Shown piece by piece: positions 14,101 to 27,300 of a DNA stretch of 64,000 nt (positions are counted from its first letter, which is position 1; the number at the start of each line of letters is the position of its first letter). The DNA is from Plasmodium malariae (lineage: Eukaryota; Apicomplexa; Aconoidasida; Haemosporida; Plasmodiidae), in assembly GCF_900090045.1 (NCBI RefSeq), contig NW_021638287.1:1-64000 (forward strand), written 5' to 3'. Position numbers and translations under genes: made by a program. The notes below the pieces were generated by a model. It was not told the DNA's origin. It worked only from the letters and a program-made list of their open reading frames with translations, and did no database searches.

Positions 14101-14579
14101 TATATTATTCTAATATATACAAAAAATGTATACATTTTAAAAATATAAGTTATAAATTTCAATATATGTCTTAATATATTATTATAAGAAATCATTTATT
14201 AAGAAAAAAAACAAAAGAACTCTGCTTTAAATTTCACTAATAAATGAGCTCACGTTTAATATATTATAAATTTTTATGCATACATATGCATATTAACGTC
14301 TTATTTTATTGAATATGTTTTATAAAATGTTATTAAACATATTCTTACAGAAAAAAAAAAGTTATATGTCACTAGAATATTTTTAAAATAACTGCAACTA
14401 GAACTTTATGTTTTATGCCTTATTTTTTTTTTTTTTTTTTTGTATTATTTGTTACAATACACTATTCTTTTTTTTAATTTCCTTTTAGTATGACAAAATT
14501 CAAAAAAAAAATTTTATAGATATCATAAGATTTCACTTGAACAACTTTTGAATATATTCATATCAATCACTAGGGTGAA
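11139..14579. other. AT-rich intergenic region
   Basis: No gene is supported on either strand. Several short T and A runs occur, the longest at 14423-14441. This DNA lies between the 5' end of the decayed exported-protein gene and the 3' end of the STP1 gene, both on the - strand. Confidence 0.6.
14423..14441 (+). repeat. Poly-T tract (19 T)
   Basis: A homopolymer run about 140 bp beyond the 3' end of the STP1 gene (on the - strand it reads as poly-A). Confidence 0.9.
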
Positions 14580-17198
14580 CTATTCTGCTATATGATCATA
14601 TTTATCATCGTTATTCATACACTCTATAGTATTTATATATGTTTCATCTTTTCCTATCCAATCATGGATCTCTTCCCGCAAGAAGTTTTCCCCTATATTA
14701 TTATGAATATCCTTATTTTTACCATTTTCATAAACATTAATATGCTTTTGAATAAATATATCTGTAATTTCTTTTTTTTTACTGAATTTTTTTTAGTTTT
14801 CCTTTCATTTATGGAACTATCTAAATGTAATTCTCTATCTTCTATATACTCTTCTTTTTTGCATTCTTCTAATATTGTCATAAGTACTAATATACAAAGT
14901 TTTGATAGTAATTTTGTTTTTATATATTTATATAATTCTTCATAATTTTCTTTATGTTCCAATTCTTCTATATTTATTATTGACACATCATTTTCGTATT
15001 CATCATTTTTATATTCATTTAGCAAATTCTGGTATTCCTCAGTTAATCCTTTAAAACAATCTTGTTCAAAATGTTGTTCTATAATCTCCGCCTTTTTTGA
15101 TATCCACTTTTTCCACAAATTTTTCTCTTTTTCCAAAAATAGATTATATTGATTTTTATTCGATGATATATTTTTTAATTCTTCCATTTCTTTTATGTAA
15201 AATTTTTCTTTTTTCCATTCATTTTTCAAATTATTATACCAGTCCACTTTATTCAATTTTTCAGAAATATTTCTATGTCTTTCTATCCATTTATTCCATA
15301 AATTTTTTTGTTTTTCAATATCATTGCTACTTTTAATATTTTCCATTATTAGTTCATCATTTGTTAAATTAGGATAAAGTCCATATAACTCTTTTGTGAA
15401 CACTTCTAAGCATATTTCTAAAAATTCTCTTTTTTTGTAATTCCATTCTTCATTTTTCCATTCTTGAAGTACTTCCATATGTACTTCTATAATAGTTTTA
15501 GACCTTTCCTTTTTTTGCTTCGACTCACGTAAATTTTTTATCATCTTATGTTCACGTATTTTTATTTTTTTAGTAATTTCTTCATCATCATAACATGGGT
15601 GTTCCAAATGATTATGATTTAAAAATTCTTTTATTCTGTCCGAATGTGAAGGTATTAGTATTTTAAGAAATGTTGGTTGTCTTCTTTTTATCCTTCTTTT
15701 TTTTTTTAACTGTCCTATTAATGAGTACTTTCATATAAAAAATACATATTCATGAAATATATTATTACTGAAAACTAATGATTATAATGTTTTTAATACT
15801 TAAGTTTTATTTTACTTTAATAAAAAGAGAAAATACGATAATAATTAGGAAGCTTATTAAAATAGATGATATGTATTTGTTAGATGAATTTCCTACTGGA
15901 TCTGTAATATCATTTTAAATATGTATGTCATATATTGTTGTTAATTCAAAATTAGTAACATAAGATGCATTACAGTTACCTGAAGTTACAGAAGGTATAG
16001 TTGAAGCTAAAGAACTTGGAGGGGATTTTGATATTGTAGAAGATAGAGTACTTTTGGAAGGATTTTCTGGATTTGTATCTAGTGGAACTGAAGCAAGAGA
16101 TACAAATTCACCTGATACTTCTGTGAATGGTTGGGAATTTGAGAAAACTGCTTGTGTCGGAGACTGTAAAGAATTTTCAGAATTAGCTTCAACTTCATTA
16201 GAAGGAGATTCAAGTGATGATAAATGAGCTTGCGTTTGTGCTTCAGGTGCAGATGGAGGTTCCAGTTCTTCTTTATTTTTCTCTTCATGTTGATTATGTT
16301 TTGTATCATGATTCATTTGATTAGTGGCAGCTCCCTCTGTAGGTTCAGCTTGTTCGGGTGAATCATGTAATACAGGTGATTCCCCCTTTTTTTCTTTATC
16401 TTTTGTTTGTGAAACTATTTGTACATTTTCAGATTCACCTTCACGAGGTTGTAATTTATCTACTGGGGGACAGTAAGTAGGTTGTTCGAATGTTTGATCA
16501 TTCATTAAGTCGCATGTAAATTCTGAACTTTCTTTGTTTTGTTTTTTTTTGTTTTTTGTTCCGTAGCATGTTCCAAAAAGGCTTTTCTTTGCTTCAAAAT
16601 GTTTTTTCATCTGTCCAATCCATTCATTATATTCATTACATTTGTTTGAATAACGATAAGAATCCTTTGATTTTTTACTTAAACGTTTTATTTCTTTTAG
16701 GTATTCATTTTTCTTTTCACAGAAATCTACTTCTTCATATTTCATTTTTAAAAAGTTTTTATCTTTTTCCTCTAAAATCAAAGGGCATCCTCCATATTTA
16801 TTCAGCTTTTCATAGTGAGATTCTACCCAACCCTTTATTGCTCTTTCCCAAATTACTTGATTATGATATGAGGGTGCTATCTTATTATGAATTACATAAT
16901 TAGCCAAATCTAGGCATTTTTTCCTAAATTCTTCTTTATTATTCTCATTATTTAATAAACTCGTTTTCTCAATTATATTTTTAGTAATATTTTTAAAATC
17001 TTGATCTCGAAGAAATCTGAAAAAACTTTTTCCTCTAACACTGATGTGCTAAATTCAAAAAAATTTTTAAGAATTATATAAGAATTAATTTTTACGCTTA
17101 TTGTGTTATCATTTTTTTTTATAATTAATAAAAATATGTGCACAAATTTATTCATATTCAAAATTAACGAATAATACCAAGGAAAAACATTTTTCCAT
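14580..17198 (-). pseudogene. STP1 protein gene with one in-frame stop and one frameshift
   Basis: Proposed exons are 17198-17178 (MEKCFSL), 17048-15816 and 15709-14580, with introns of 129 and 106 bp and GT/AG ends. Exon 2 begins HISVRGKSFF and carries the conserved STP1 N-terminal domain (KKCLDLANYVIHNK, WVESHYEKLNKYGGCPLIL, FCEKKNEYLKEIKRLSKKSK). A Ser/Pro/Glu-rich variable region follows, and the exon ends in a membrane segment (SSILISFLIIIVFSLFIK). Exon 3 is the cytoplasmic part: a basic LKKKRRIKRRQ start, then repeated tryptophan modules (WKNEEW, LWNKWIERHRN, DWYNNLKNEWKKEKFY, LWKKWISKK), as in STP1 and SURFIN tails. Two lesions are visible: TAA at 15917-15915, just before the membrane segment, and a nine-A run at 14780-14772 where one base appears missing. 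Downstream of that run the other frame resumes with EITDIFIQKH and ends at 14580. Either could be real decay or a base-call error. STP1 is thought to be a red-cell surface or membrane protein. Confidence 0.85.
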
Positions 17199-20100
17199 AG
17201 TGACACTCTATTATTACGCTAGAATTTTTTATACAACATTCTGTAGTAAAAATGCAAATCAATATCTTTTTATTTATCAACGTGTTTATTTTTAATTAAT
17301 ATATATTAATTAAAAGAGAATATAAAATTATCAAATATGTAAAAATATATATGAGATTTATAAAATAATTGAATACATTATTATTTATTTTATACGCTTA
17401 CTAAATTTTTTAACCTTCAATAAATATATCACAAGTAATATATTCATAGTAATTTTATTTTAAATCATAGTTATATTCATATTTTTATATAAAATTCTTA
17501 TTGGTCCTATAAAGAAGACAAATAAATAATAATATAAAGTTATATGAGTAACATTAAGAAGTAATATAAAAGTTATTGTATAAAGTTTGCATTATTATAA
17601 GTAATATTTCTTTTTTTATTATTTATTTTTTTTCTTAATACAAACTTATAAATATGAATATTATTATCAGTACTATTGCAAATAAATCTTTTTAATCCAC
17701 ATTTTTTTTGAAAATAAATAATTTATAAATCATATAATTAAAAGTACTAATATTTATTTCTTTATATTATTATACGTTTGTCACTTTTGATACAAACATT
17801 TATAGTTTTAGAATTATTATTTACATTTACTACTATATTATAGAGATTAAAATTAATAATATGTAAATTATAAATATATGTTATATTTTTTGTAAAAGGT
17901 ATATACGATAAAAATGTACTTATAACTCTTAATAATATAAATAAATATATATATATATCAATTTCCTAAATATTAAATATTTATGGTGTATATTTTACCA
18001 TTGAATAATTTTTAAATAGTATAATTTATTGTATACATATATTCTTCGTTATAATCCTATTATTACTTATAGATAAGAATGATTTCATATGTACTAAGTT
18101 TTAATTAATTAAATGTACATTTAGGTATATTAATTAATTAAAATAAATTTGGCTTTTTATACAAAATATGAAAAATTATTAGGATACACGTATGGTAAAA
18201 TTAATTATAATGTATGGTTAAAAATTAATAAAATATATTATAAGTTTGAAATAAAAATTAATAATATTATAATTCCATGTAAATAGAATAATGTATTACA
18301 TTATAGAATACAAACTATTTTGAAGCCACATAGTTATATTTTTTTTTTTGATAATATGTATATATATTAGGATAAATAGATCAAAACGTTGTTAAATATT
18401 TTTGTTTTCTTTTTTATACATTTAATAACTATCTAAAAATAATAACTTTTTAACAATATTAATAAATATGTATTTAGCATGAAAAATAAAAAATCCTATA
18501 TATAGTTTTATAATATTATTTGAGACATGAATTTGTAAATGAATTTACAGAAATTTCTAACCGTATTACTAACAATATAGGATATTATATTATAATGTAA
18601 GTATTTATTTCTAATTAGAGTTTTTCCTTTGAAACATGTATATAAATAAGAGATAATGGTGAGGATATTAAAAAAAAAAAAATTTTAATTGATAGTATAT
18701 ATTTGTAAATAATTATTTCACATAAACAATTAAGTTATAATATTTATGAATAATTAATCTAATATATAATGTAATTATTGCTTTTATTTTTAATTCTTAA
18801 TTTAATCTGTTACAAGGTTTTTGTGCCTTCTATTGTTTGTTTTAATTTTAATCCTTTATATTGCGTCCTAATCCATTTTAAATCGTATTGCTTAGTAAGA
18901 ATATAATGGGAAATATATATAAATAATTTCTGATGTTTTAGGAAATTTTATATATTTATAATTTAATGTGAGTATATTAATTACATGTATTATTAAAATA
19001 TTATATAGTGAACTAATAATCGTGAATGAATATATGACAAAATAAAAAGTCCATATTATTTTCTGAAATATTTGTAAGAATAAGAATAAAATTGAACGTA
19101 ATTTTATTTGAAACATCTATATGAAAATATTTATTTATTTTTATTTTTTTTTTACTATTTTATAAATATGTGAAAAAGAAAATTTTCTTTTTTGATATAA
19201 TTATTCTATTTTTTGTTTTTTTAAGATTAGAATAATTTTATGATACTGTATTTTATATAAAACAATTAATTTAAATAAATTCAGAATTAATTGCAATTCG
19301 AATTTATTATTGAATATTTCATGATACTATTATGAATATAGTATTTATTAATTTAAGAAATAATATTTAACAATGAAATAGCTTTATTGCACATTTAAAC
19401 TTTTATCATATAATTCAACAACTTTATTGCTATATGTATAAAACATCGCAAAATGCATCTAAGAATATGGATAAAATTAATACTTTTTTTTTTATGTTTC
19501 TTTAAACAATATATGATAATTTTTTCTCATTTATAATATATAAATTTTCAATACAGTAACTGTTATATGTATTCTATATCTAGGCACATACATATATAAA
19601 TTTATAGGTCACATACATTTATACTAGAATTTATAGTTATCAATACATTCTAATTATAATATCAGTCTTAAAGAATAATATATATGAAAAAAATAGAAAT
19701 AAATAAATCTATTTTATTTTGAATATGTTACAAATTTATTTAATCCTTTTATTTGTACGCAGAAATATAGGGGCACAGTGTCTCATAGGAGAAACATAAC
19801 ATTTTAAGTAATTCCATGTACAATGTTATAAATTTCATTTATCCATATTATTATAATGTATAATATGTGATATTATTGTTATATATATATTAATATTATT
19901 TAAAGATATTTTATTATTCGTTATCTTTCTTTATATAATTTATTTAACATCATATTCTATGGTTTTAGCACTGATATTTGAAATAACGAGTTACATAATT
20001 TTTCATATTTTGGACAAATTATTTATAATAAAGTAAAAAATCATTATTGATGTAATAAAATTACATTAATGTGCGGAACATCTTTATTATAACCACTTTT

Positions 20101-23100
20101 TAGAAATATATAATGATAAGGTTATGCAAAATTATTTATTTAATTGCACTTATATACGTATAAAAGGAATTCATTTCTCATTATAAATAATCGATGTTCT
20201 AAATAAATATTTGGTAATAATATTAATAATAAAAAATTTATATATTATATCTATTTCTTCTACATAATATGTAAATTTACATAAAATATTTATGCTATAA
20301 TTTAATATTTTTTGTTTACTTTGTTAAAGTAGTTTATGTACACCTTTACATAAAAATTTTTTATAGTTCTATTAGACTTAAAATAATTTATATATCTATA
20401 ATTTTGTAATAATATCATTAAAAAAATTATCTTGAAACCTTTTTTATATTTATTTTAAATAAATTTCAAAAAAAAATTTTTAGGACATTAAATTATATAA
20501 AGAAAAACTATTATTATTTAATATATAAAAGTTATTTTTTACATTATAATATGTCATGTAATATATGCTATCGGCTGAATATATATTTGCATTTTAAGAA
20601 TCATTTATCGTTATATTATCCAATGGTTTTCCTAGAAATTTCCAAATATTTTTATTTTTTCTTATTGAAGACATTAACAGAATCCAAATAAACTAGTATT
20701 AATATAAATTATATGTATATATATATAATTAAAACACTATTACTCCAAAAATTTCCTGTCCTCATAGATTACAGGGGTGGTGGAATGGTATTCTCTCTTT
20801 TAGCTAGAATAACTTATAAAGCTATAAAAGAGAAAATATATGAAAAGTAATGAATTAAATGTTAATATAACCATTAGAAATTATAAGATAAATTCTTAAA
20901 AAGTAGTAGTAGAAGAAGATTGTGCTTGCGTGTATAACTGTTCTAGTGAATATTTTATAATAATCGAGATTCATTATAATTGAATAAATTCACTTAATGT
21001 AATCAGAAATTTTAAGAATGGTACAGTTATGCACTTAATAATATAATTTTTATGAATTCTTCATTAATTTTTAAAATTTTTGCACATAAATAAAAATATT
21101 AGATATTTTCTGTATAACACATCCATTTATATGATTAATATATAAACGTTCATATTTTTAGGTTGTATGCTAAGAGTGTATTTATTATTTTTAGTATGAA
21201 ATTTTTTAGACCTACTAGAACATATAATTATTATGTAAAATTATAAAATAGTAAACATTTCAAATATTTTTATTTTGTATAAAAGAAAAAACTTAAGCTA
21301 CTCTATGTGAATTATGAAACCTTATAAACCGTGGATTAAATTCTATAATTATTGAACATTCAAAAGATATCATTTTTTGTAGATATTGTATTATATATCT
21401 TGCACAGGAAGGTAAATAATATAATTAAATTTTATATTATTATATATTTAACTTATTTATTTGTATGAATTTTTATATTATTTATTAAATATAAAAAATA
21501 CATAATACGAAAATTACGCTAACTTTATTGAGTAATATATATATAACAGAACAATTTATCCATGATATATATACTTAATAAAGAGAAAAATAAATAATTT
21601 ACAAGGAAATTAAACTATTAGTTCATTATTTTCTAACTTAAGAGAGGTATAAATAAATGAGAAAAATAAAGATATATTTTCCAAGAAGACCCAGAAAAAA
21701 GTTTAAAAATCACCAATATTTCTAGAACAGAAAAATACTATTTTTAAATAATTGCTTGGAAGGATATAATTATGTAGTATCCTTATTTTTGAAAATTATT
21801 TTATAATATATATACGTGGATTATTATATATTTTTAAAATCGGTAAAGTTATATTATATAAAGAAACATTAAATGAAATTAAAAAAATGGGACAATAAAA
21901 TTTGAGAAAAACATAAAAGAGACTAAATAAAAGAATTAATAAGTGTTGTTCACGATAATAATATATACATTAAAGGAATAAATATATGATAACTTTAATT
22001 TTTATAATTTAAAAATGGCGTTTTAAATTTAGGAAATTTTTTCTCTATTTCAGTTTTCAAATTATTAATTTGCAGGTTAAGTCTTTTTAATAAGAATAAT
22101 TTGAAATTATATATTAGATTATTACAATAAATATTTACGATTATGATATTTTTATAAATATAATCCTCACCTTATCTGTTATAAAAATAAATTATTTGGA
22201 AAAAATATGTTTCTTCCGTTAAAAGTATTTTTAATAAAATGTTATTTTTTTATATATTTATATAGATTTATTATGATTTTCTGTTAAAATACATTACAAG
22301 CATTGCGTACTTTAAAATGAATAAAAACAAAATAATAAATTTATTTGAAAATCATACATAGAAAAATTATTAAACCATACTTTTTAGTAAATTATATTGT
22401 TATTCTTAATGATTCGTTACAAATCATTTTTATTCTGTATATTATTTGTAAATTTATTTCATATATGTTTCCAAATTAATTAAATTATTTGTACTATATT
22501 AATGCTTATTATATCTTTAATCTCCTTTTTTTTTTTTTTTTTTTTTTTTGATTATATTAATATTCCTTCTAAATGTTTAGAATTAATTAAAAATAATTAA
22601 GTAGTTAGATGCAAATAGTTTTCACTTAGAAATAATGATATATATTTATTTTAATTAAATCTATAACTTTCAAATTTTTCGAAAAAACAGAAAAATTAGA
22701 ACTTATTTAACTTTATATATTTTTTCAGAAATTAGGTATTTCCATACATACTCGATTCTCTAAGCATGGTCTACAATATAAAAGATCGTATTTCCTTTAA
22801 GAATAAATATATTATGCTGATATATTAAAATATTACAAAAGATTATGTAAAATATAGTTATCCTCATTTATTATTACTGTTTTTGTGTTGTTATAATTAA
22901 TATTTTTTTACAAATAATTTCTTTCAAAATATCATGTTAATAAAATTATAATTTTTAATGACAAGATATTCATAACATTACTTATTGCTTTGGAGTATGA
23001 AATAATGTATTTTATATGTATACTATACGATCTATATGGTATATAAATTCCGTATTTCCTTATAATATGGAAATACTATTTTTTTCCTAATTTATTCTGA

Positions 23101-23445
23101 ATGAAATTAATAATAAAAATTATTTAGTTAAACTACTCTGTTAAATAATTAAAATATATATTTTGAATATTTTTATATAAATTAAAATTATTTTATTTAG
23201 ATGAACGTTATTTTTTTTTAATAAACACTATAATGTTAAAAATTATATAATACCTTTTTAATGTTATTTTATTATATCGATGTTATAAAATACTCTACAT
23301 TTATATAAATTTTATTAAGTAGATACAAAATAAAAAAAAAATTATAATTAAATAACTAATATAATATCCTTTGCCTTTAAGAGGTTATAGTATAACTTTT
23401 TATGTATTTTTTAATAAATATTTTAAAATATTTAAAGAACAGAAC
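17199..23445. other. Long AT-rich intergenic region
   Basis: No complete gene is supported. Two protein-like fragments are noted as findings: one at about 20695-20850 (+), ending in YKAIKEKIYEK, and one at about 18810-18950 (-), reading KQYDLKWIRTQYKGLKLKQ. A 24-base T run lies at 22526-22549. The 5' flank of the next fam-l gene begins near 22780. Confidence 0.55.
22526..22549 (+). repeat. Poly-T tract (24 T)
   Basis: The longest homopolymer seen in the window, in intergenic DNA about 0.9 kb before a fam-l gene. Confidence 0.9.
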
Positions 23446-24383
23446 ATGAAAAAAAGCATTATGATTTTCTCATTTATTAAAATTGTTCTACTTATCTTTT
23501 TAACGTGGATACCTCATTTAAGTGATCATGTGGTATGATAAAATTATTTTAGAATATTTTTGTTATTTATATTTTTCATTTTATATTTTTATGAATACTG
23601 ATTTCATTATTATATTATTTATTCATTAAATAACTATTATTTATTTTGGATTTTTAGATTACGTCTAACAAATACCTAGGCAAAAAGTACACGCTTGCTA
23701 TAAAATTAGACGACAGAATATATCGATTACTAGCAAAATATAAAAAGGATAAGGATTCAAAAGTTGTAATGTTAAGAGATGATATATCAAATAATGGAAT
23801 GGACAAAAAAAAGGATATATCTAATACTGAAAAGGAGTGCACAGAAAAAAAGAAAGAATTATATAGAGGTTCACTAAATAATTATGATGGACAAAAACAA
23901 GATATGAACAATAAATATTCTAAATTTGTGACAAAAAAATATAGTCATCTTGAAAAAAAAATATTCAAAGAGCTAGATTTTGTAGATTTTCTTAAAAGGA
24001 ACAAGAATATTAGTGATAAGACTTACAAAAAAATAATGCGTAAAAAATTCTCATTACGATTAGGATCACCTTTATTATTGTTTTTGTTGTTATCAACTCT
24101 ACTTATAGTAGATATATCTCTGCGTTCTGCATCTGGAGGAAAGGGATTTTGGGAGCTATTAAATTTAGACACGACTTTAAGTTTTTTGAATACAACTTTG
24201 AATCCATATTTTAGTTGGTTATTGCATGCTAAGGATACATCTAAAAATGTATTAGGACCATTATTTAGAATTGTATTATATGTTATACCCTTTTTAATAT
24301 TAGGTGTTACACTTATATTGTACGTTTTTTATTACCATAAAAAAGTTAAAAAATATGAAAAAATTAAGTTCAGTAAAAAGTGA
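23446..24383 (+). CDS. fam-l exported protein, two exons, intact
   Basis: Coding parts are 23446-23532 and 23658-24383, phase 0 across a 125-bp intron (GTATGA...TTTTAG), giving 270 residues. The 29-codon exon 1 is signal-like and ends FLTWIPHLSDHV. RLLAK at residues 52-56 is the RxLxK export-like motif. The signature YSHLEKKIFKELDFVDFLKR is clear. Membrane segments lie near residues 164-184 and 232-255, and the tail is KKVKKYEKIKFSKK. The cytosolic or lumenal loop between the helices is the most variable part compared with the fam-l gene at 2296. No lesion is visible. The conserved 5' block lies at about 23006-23075 and the 3' block at 24865. Unlike the first fam-l gene, it has no fam-m partner within the next 4.5 kb, so it appears solitary. 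Confidence 0.86.
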
Positions 24384-27300
24384 AATGAATAATAAGGTAT
24401 TTATTTTTTTAAGGTAACGTATATTTTAATATGATATAATATCTACAATGTCATTAGTTATGTGTATAATAAACATATAGTTAATTGCTGAAAATTTATG
24501 CAAGCAATTACATATTAATGCATTTTCTAATTCCAATGAATAAAAATATATGTTCTTAGTTTTTTTATAGATTTGAATGTTTTATGTTTTTATAAATTGT
24601 GTTTTAAATTATTATATTGTGTAATTATATATTACTGAATAATACATATATTTGCTTATTAAAATAGAATTCTATGAAAAGTATATATTTGTGCTTTAGA
24701 AAGCCTACATAACAGTAGAATTAACATAATTTTAATAGAGTATTTTTGTTTATTTTTATTTAAACTAATATAAACAATGCTTACTATTTTTTTTCTTTTC
24801 TTAGAAGAAAATTACTATTTGTTTAAGTAATTAGAAAAATAACCTATTAGTTCTAATTTAATAATAAATGTGTCTTTTTTTGTATTTAATGAAATGAAGT
24901 GAGTATATATTATTGCACTGATATGTATACATATATTTACTAAAGGAAAAACTTAATATATATTTTGTAAAATATCTCTGTTGAGATATGTACTATTGAT
25001 ATTTGCTGTAAAAATTTACTAAAACACATTTACTTTTATTTTTTGAAAGATATAAAATGGGGAATTATTAATATATAACAGGGCGAACTTCATTTTATAT
25101 ATAGATTATTTATAATAGTTCACTAATTTAGGAACTCTAAATTCTTACAGTTTAATGAGAAGTTAAGAATATTTATAATTTTATTATTCTTCATAATTGC
25201 AGTGTTATTTGGATTATGAAAAATTATTTAAAACTAAATTACATTGCATATTTATATATAAATGTAATGTATACGACTCTTATTTTTTTATCATTCAAAT
25301 ATTTAATTAACGAATTAAATTTAATCACATATTAATAGATAATATGTACAAAAGATTTTTATTATTCCCAGAAATATATGTAATATTCTATAAATGTTTT
25401 ATATGTCTAAAAAAACATGAATTATCATTTCATTAATTAAAATAAATATGTATTTTCTACAACCACTTCATTATCTGTAAGAATTTATTTTTATATTTGT
25501 CCAATATTTATGGTAATACACAAATAAATTATGTAAATATTAATATTATTTTATGGTTTTATGCACATATATAGTTTAATTTTACCATAAATAATTTACG
25601 AATATTTATAACTATTATTTTTTTAATAAGGTAAGGGTAACAATATCGAATTATATTTTTTTTCATATAATTCATTAATATAGATTTGGAATTCAGGCTA
25701 TATATAAAAAATAGTCTAGGTTTATTAGTGAAATTTTAGTTTTAGTAGAATCCGCACATAAGGGATTATTAGATTTATGCGAATTATAATGTTCCAGGAA
25801 ATAAGAGTATTTCTGCATTTATTATTTAATTATTACAATTAAGTAATTGTTGATTTAGTTATGTTTTAAATATATTACATAAAATATTTTGATATAATAA
25901 ATTTGCACATTATTTTTATCATTGTTAAACACGTAAAAGGAAAAAATAAAAAAAATCATGATAAATAAATATTCCAATGAATTTTTGAAAATGTAAAAAA
26001 AATTAAAGTATTCTCTTAATTGTATTAAATGGAACTTACATTTTATTATAATTTATTTGATAGTACAATTTTTCTACTGTTTACTTTATCAGTTTTTATC
26101 CTTTAACTTATTTATATGTAAAAAATTCTTTTTAATTAGGTAACATTTTTGTTGTTGAAATGGCAAATGTTTGTAAGGAATACAAGAGGTTTTCATTAAG
26201 AATGTAAACATATGAACATATACATTAATGGAATAAAAATATATTTAGTTCATTTTACGAAACTTAATTTAGCAATTCAAAAAAACCATTTTAATTGTAA
26301 TAATTTACTTTTTGTTTTTTTTTTTTAAGTAATTATAATTTTTTGCTTATAATGGATTTTTAATTTTTAATTGTGTAAAAATGTAGAAAGTGTAACAATA
26401 ACATGTTACAAAATAATTTTCTTGTCATAAGAAATTTTTATGTTATGTAAAAATATTAATTGTTTATGTTTCTCCTTAAGAATATGTTTTCAATAGTATT
26501 TATTTAAACAGAATAGTATATTATGAATTCTTTTATAATTTTTTCAATAGGAAAAATAGTATATTATTCATATTCTAAAATTTTCTTTTAACAAACTTTT
26601 ATATAACTTAAATTTGTATTTAACATGGCTAGATTTATTTATAATATTATATGATTATTTTTATTTGCACATATTATTATTTAGTATCATAGAATATAAT
26701 ATTCTTTTTATTTATTATATTAAAAAGAAGTAAATGTAATTAATATACATAATGCACTTATTTTTTATTCTCTATGATGCATAAAAATAATCCACAAAAA
26801 TTATGTATTAATTTAAGGCTATTTTTAATCTAGAATAATACTATATTTTAAAGGAAAATTATACTTGGAAATCTAAAAAATAAAAGGGTAATTTAAGAAA
26901 TAAATAAAAAATATAATTAAAAATTAAAAAACACAGGGAAATGTATTTACAATTTTTATTTTTGGAAAGCAAAAATATATATTATTGTACAAAAAAAAAA
27001 AAATAATAAAAACATAATATATATATATATATGGTATAAATGCAAATGAATATTTTTTTATTTAACATTTCACTCAATAATATTATATTTTTATTTAATA
27101 TTATAATATAAAAATATATTTCGTTTTTTTTACAATTATAAATGTTTATTGTGTTCTCAATTAATAGCTTTAATATATTCTAAGCTCAGAAGCTAAAAGA
27201 AGAACAACTATTACTAATATACATTTATGTAAATTTAAAAATTTATTTCAGAGTTTACAAAACAAATATAATATATGTTACTATATATTTTTAATTTTTA

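Noticed and set aside
14592..15336. + strand open frames across the STP1 tail
   Set aside because: Antisense to the tryptophan-rich STP1 exon, which is clearly the real frame.
16973..17206. 77-codon - strand frame at the STP1 5' end
   Set aside because: It covers the proposed first exon and intron in another frame. The STP1 N-terminal domain continues in a different frame up to an AG acceptor at 17049.
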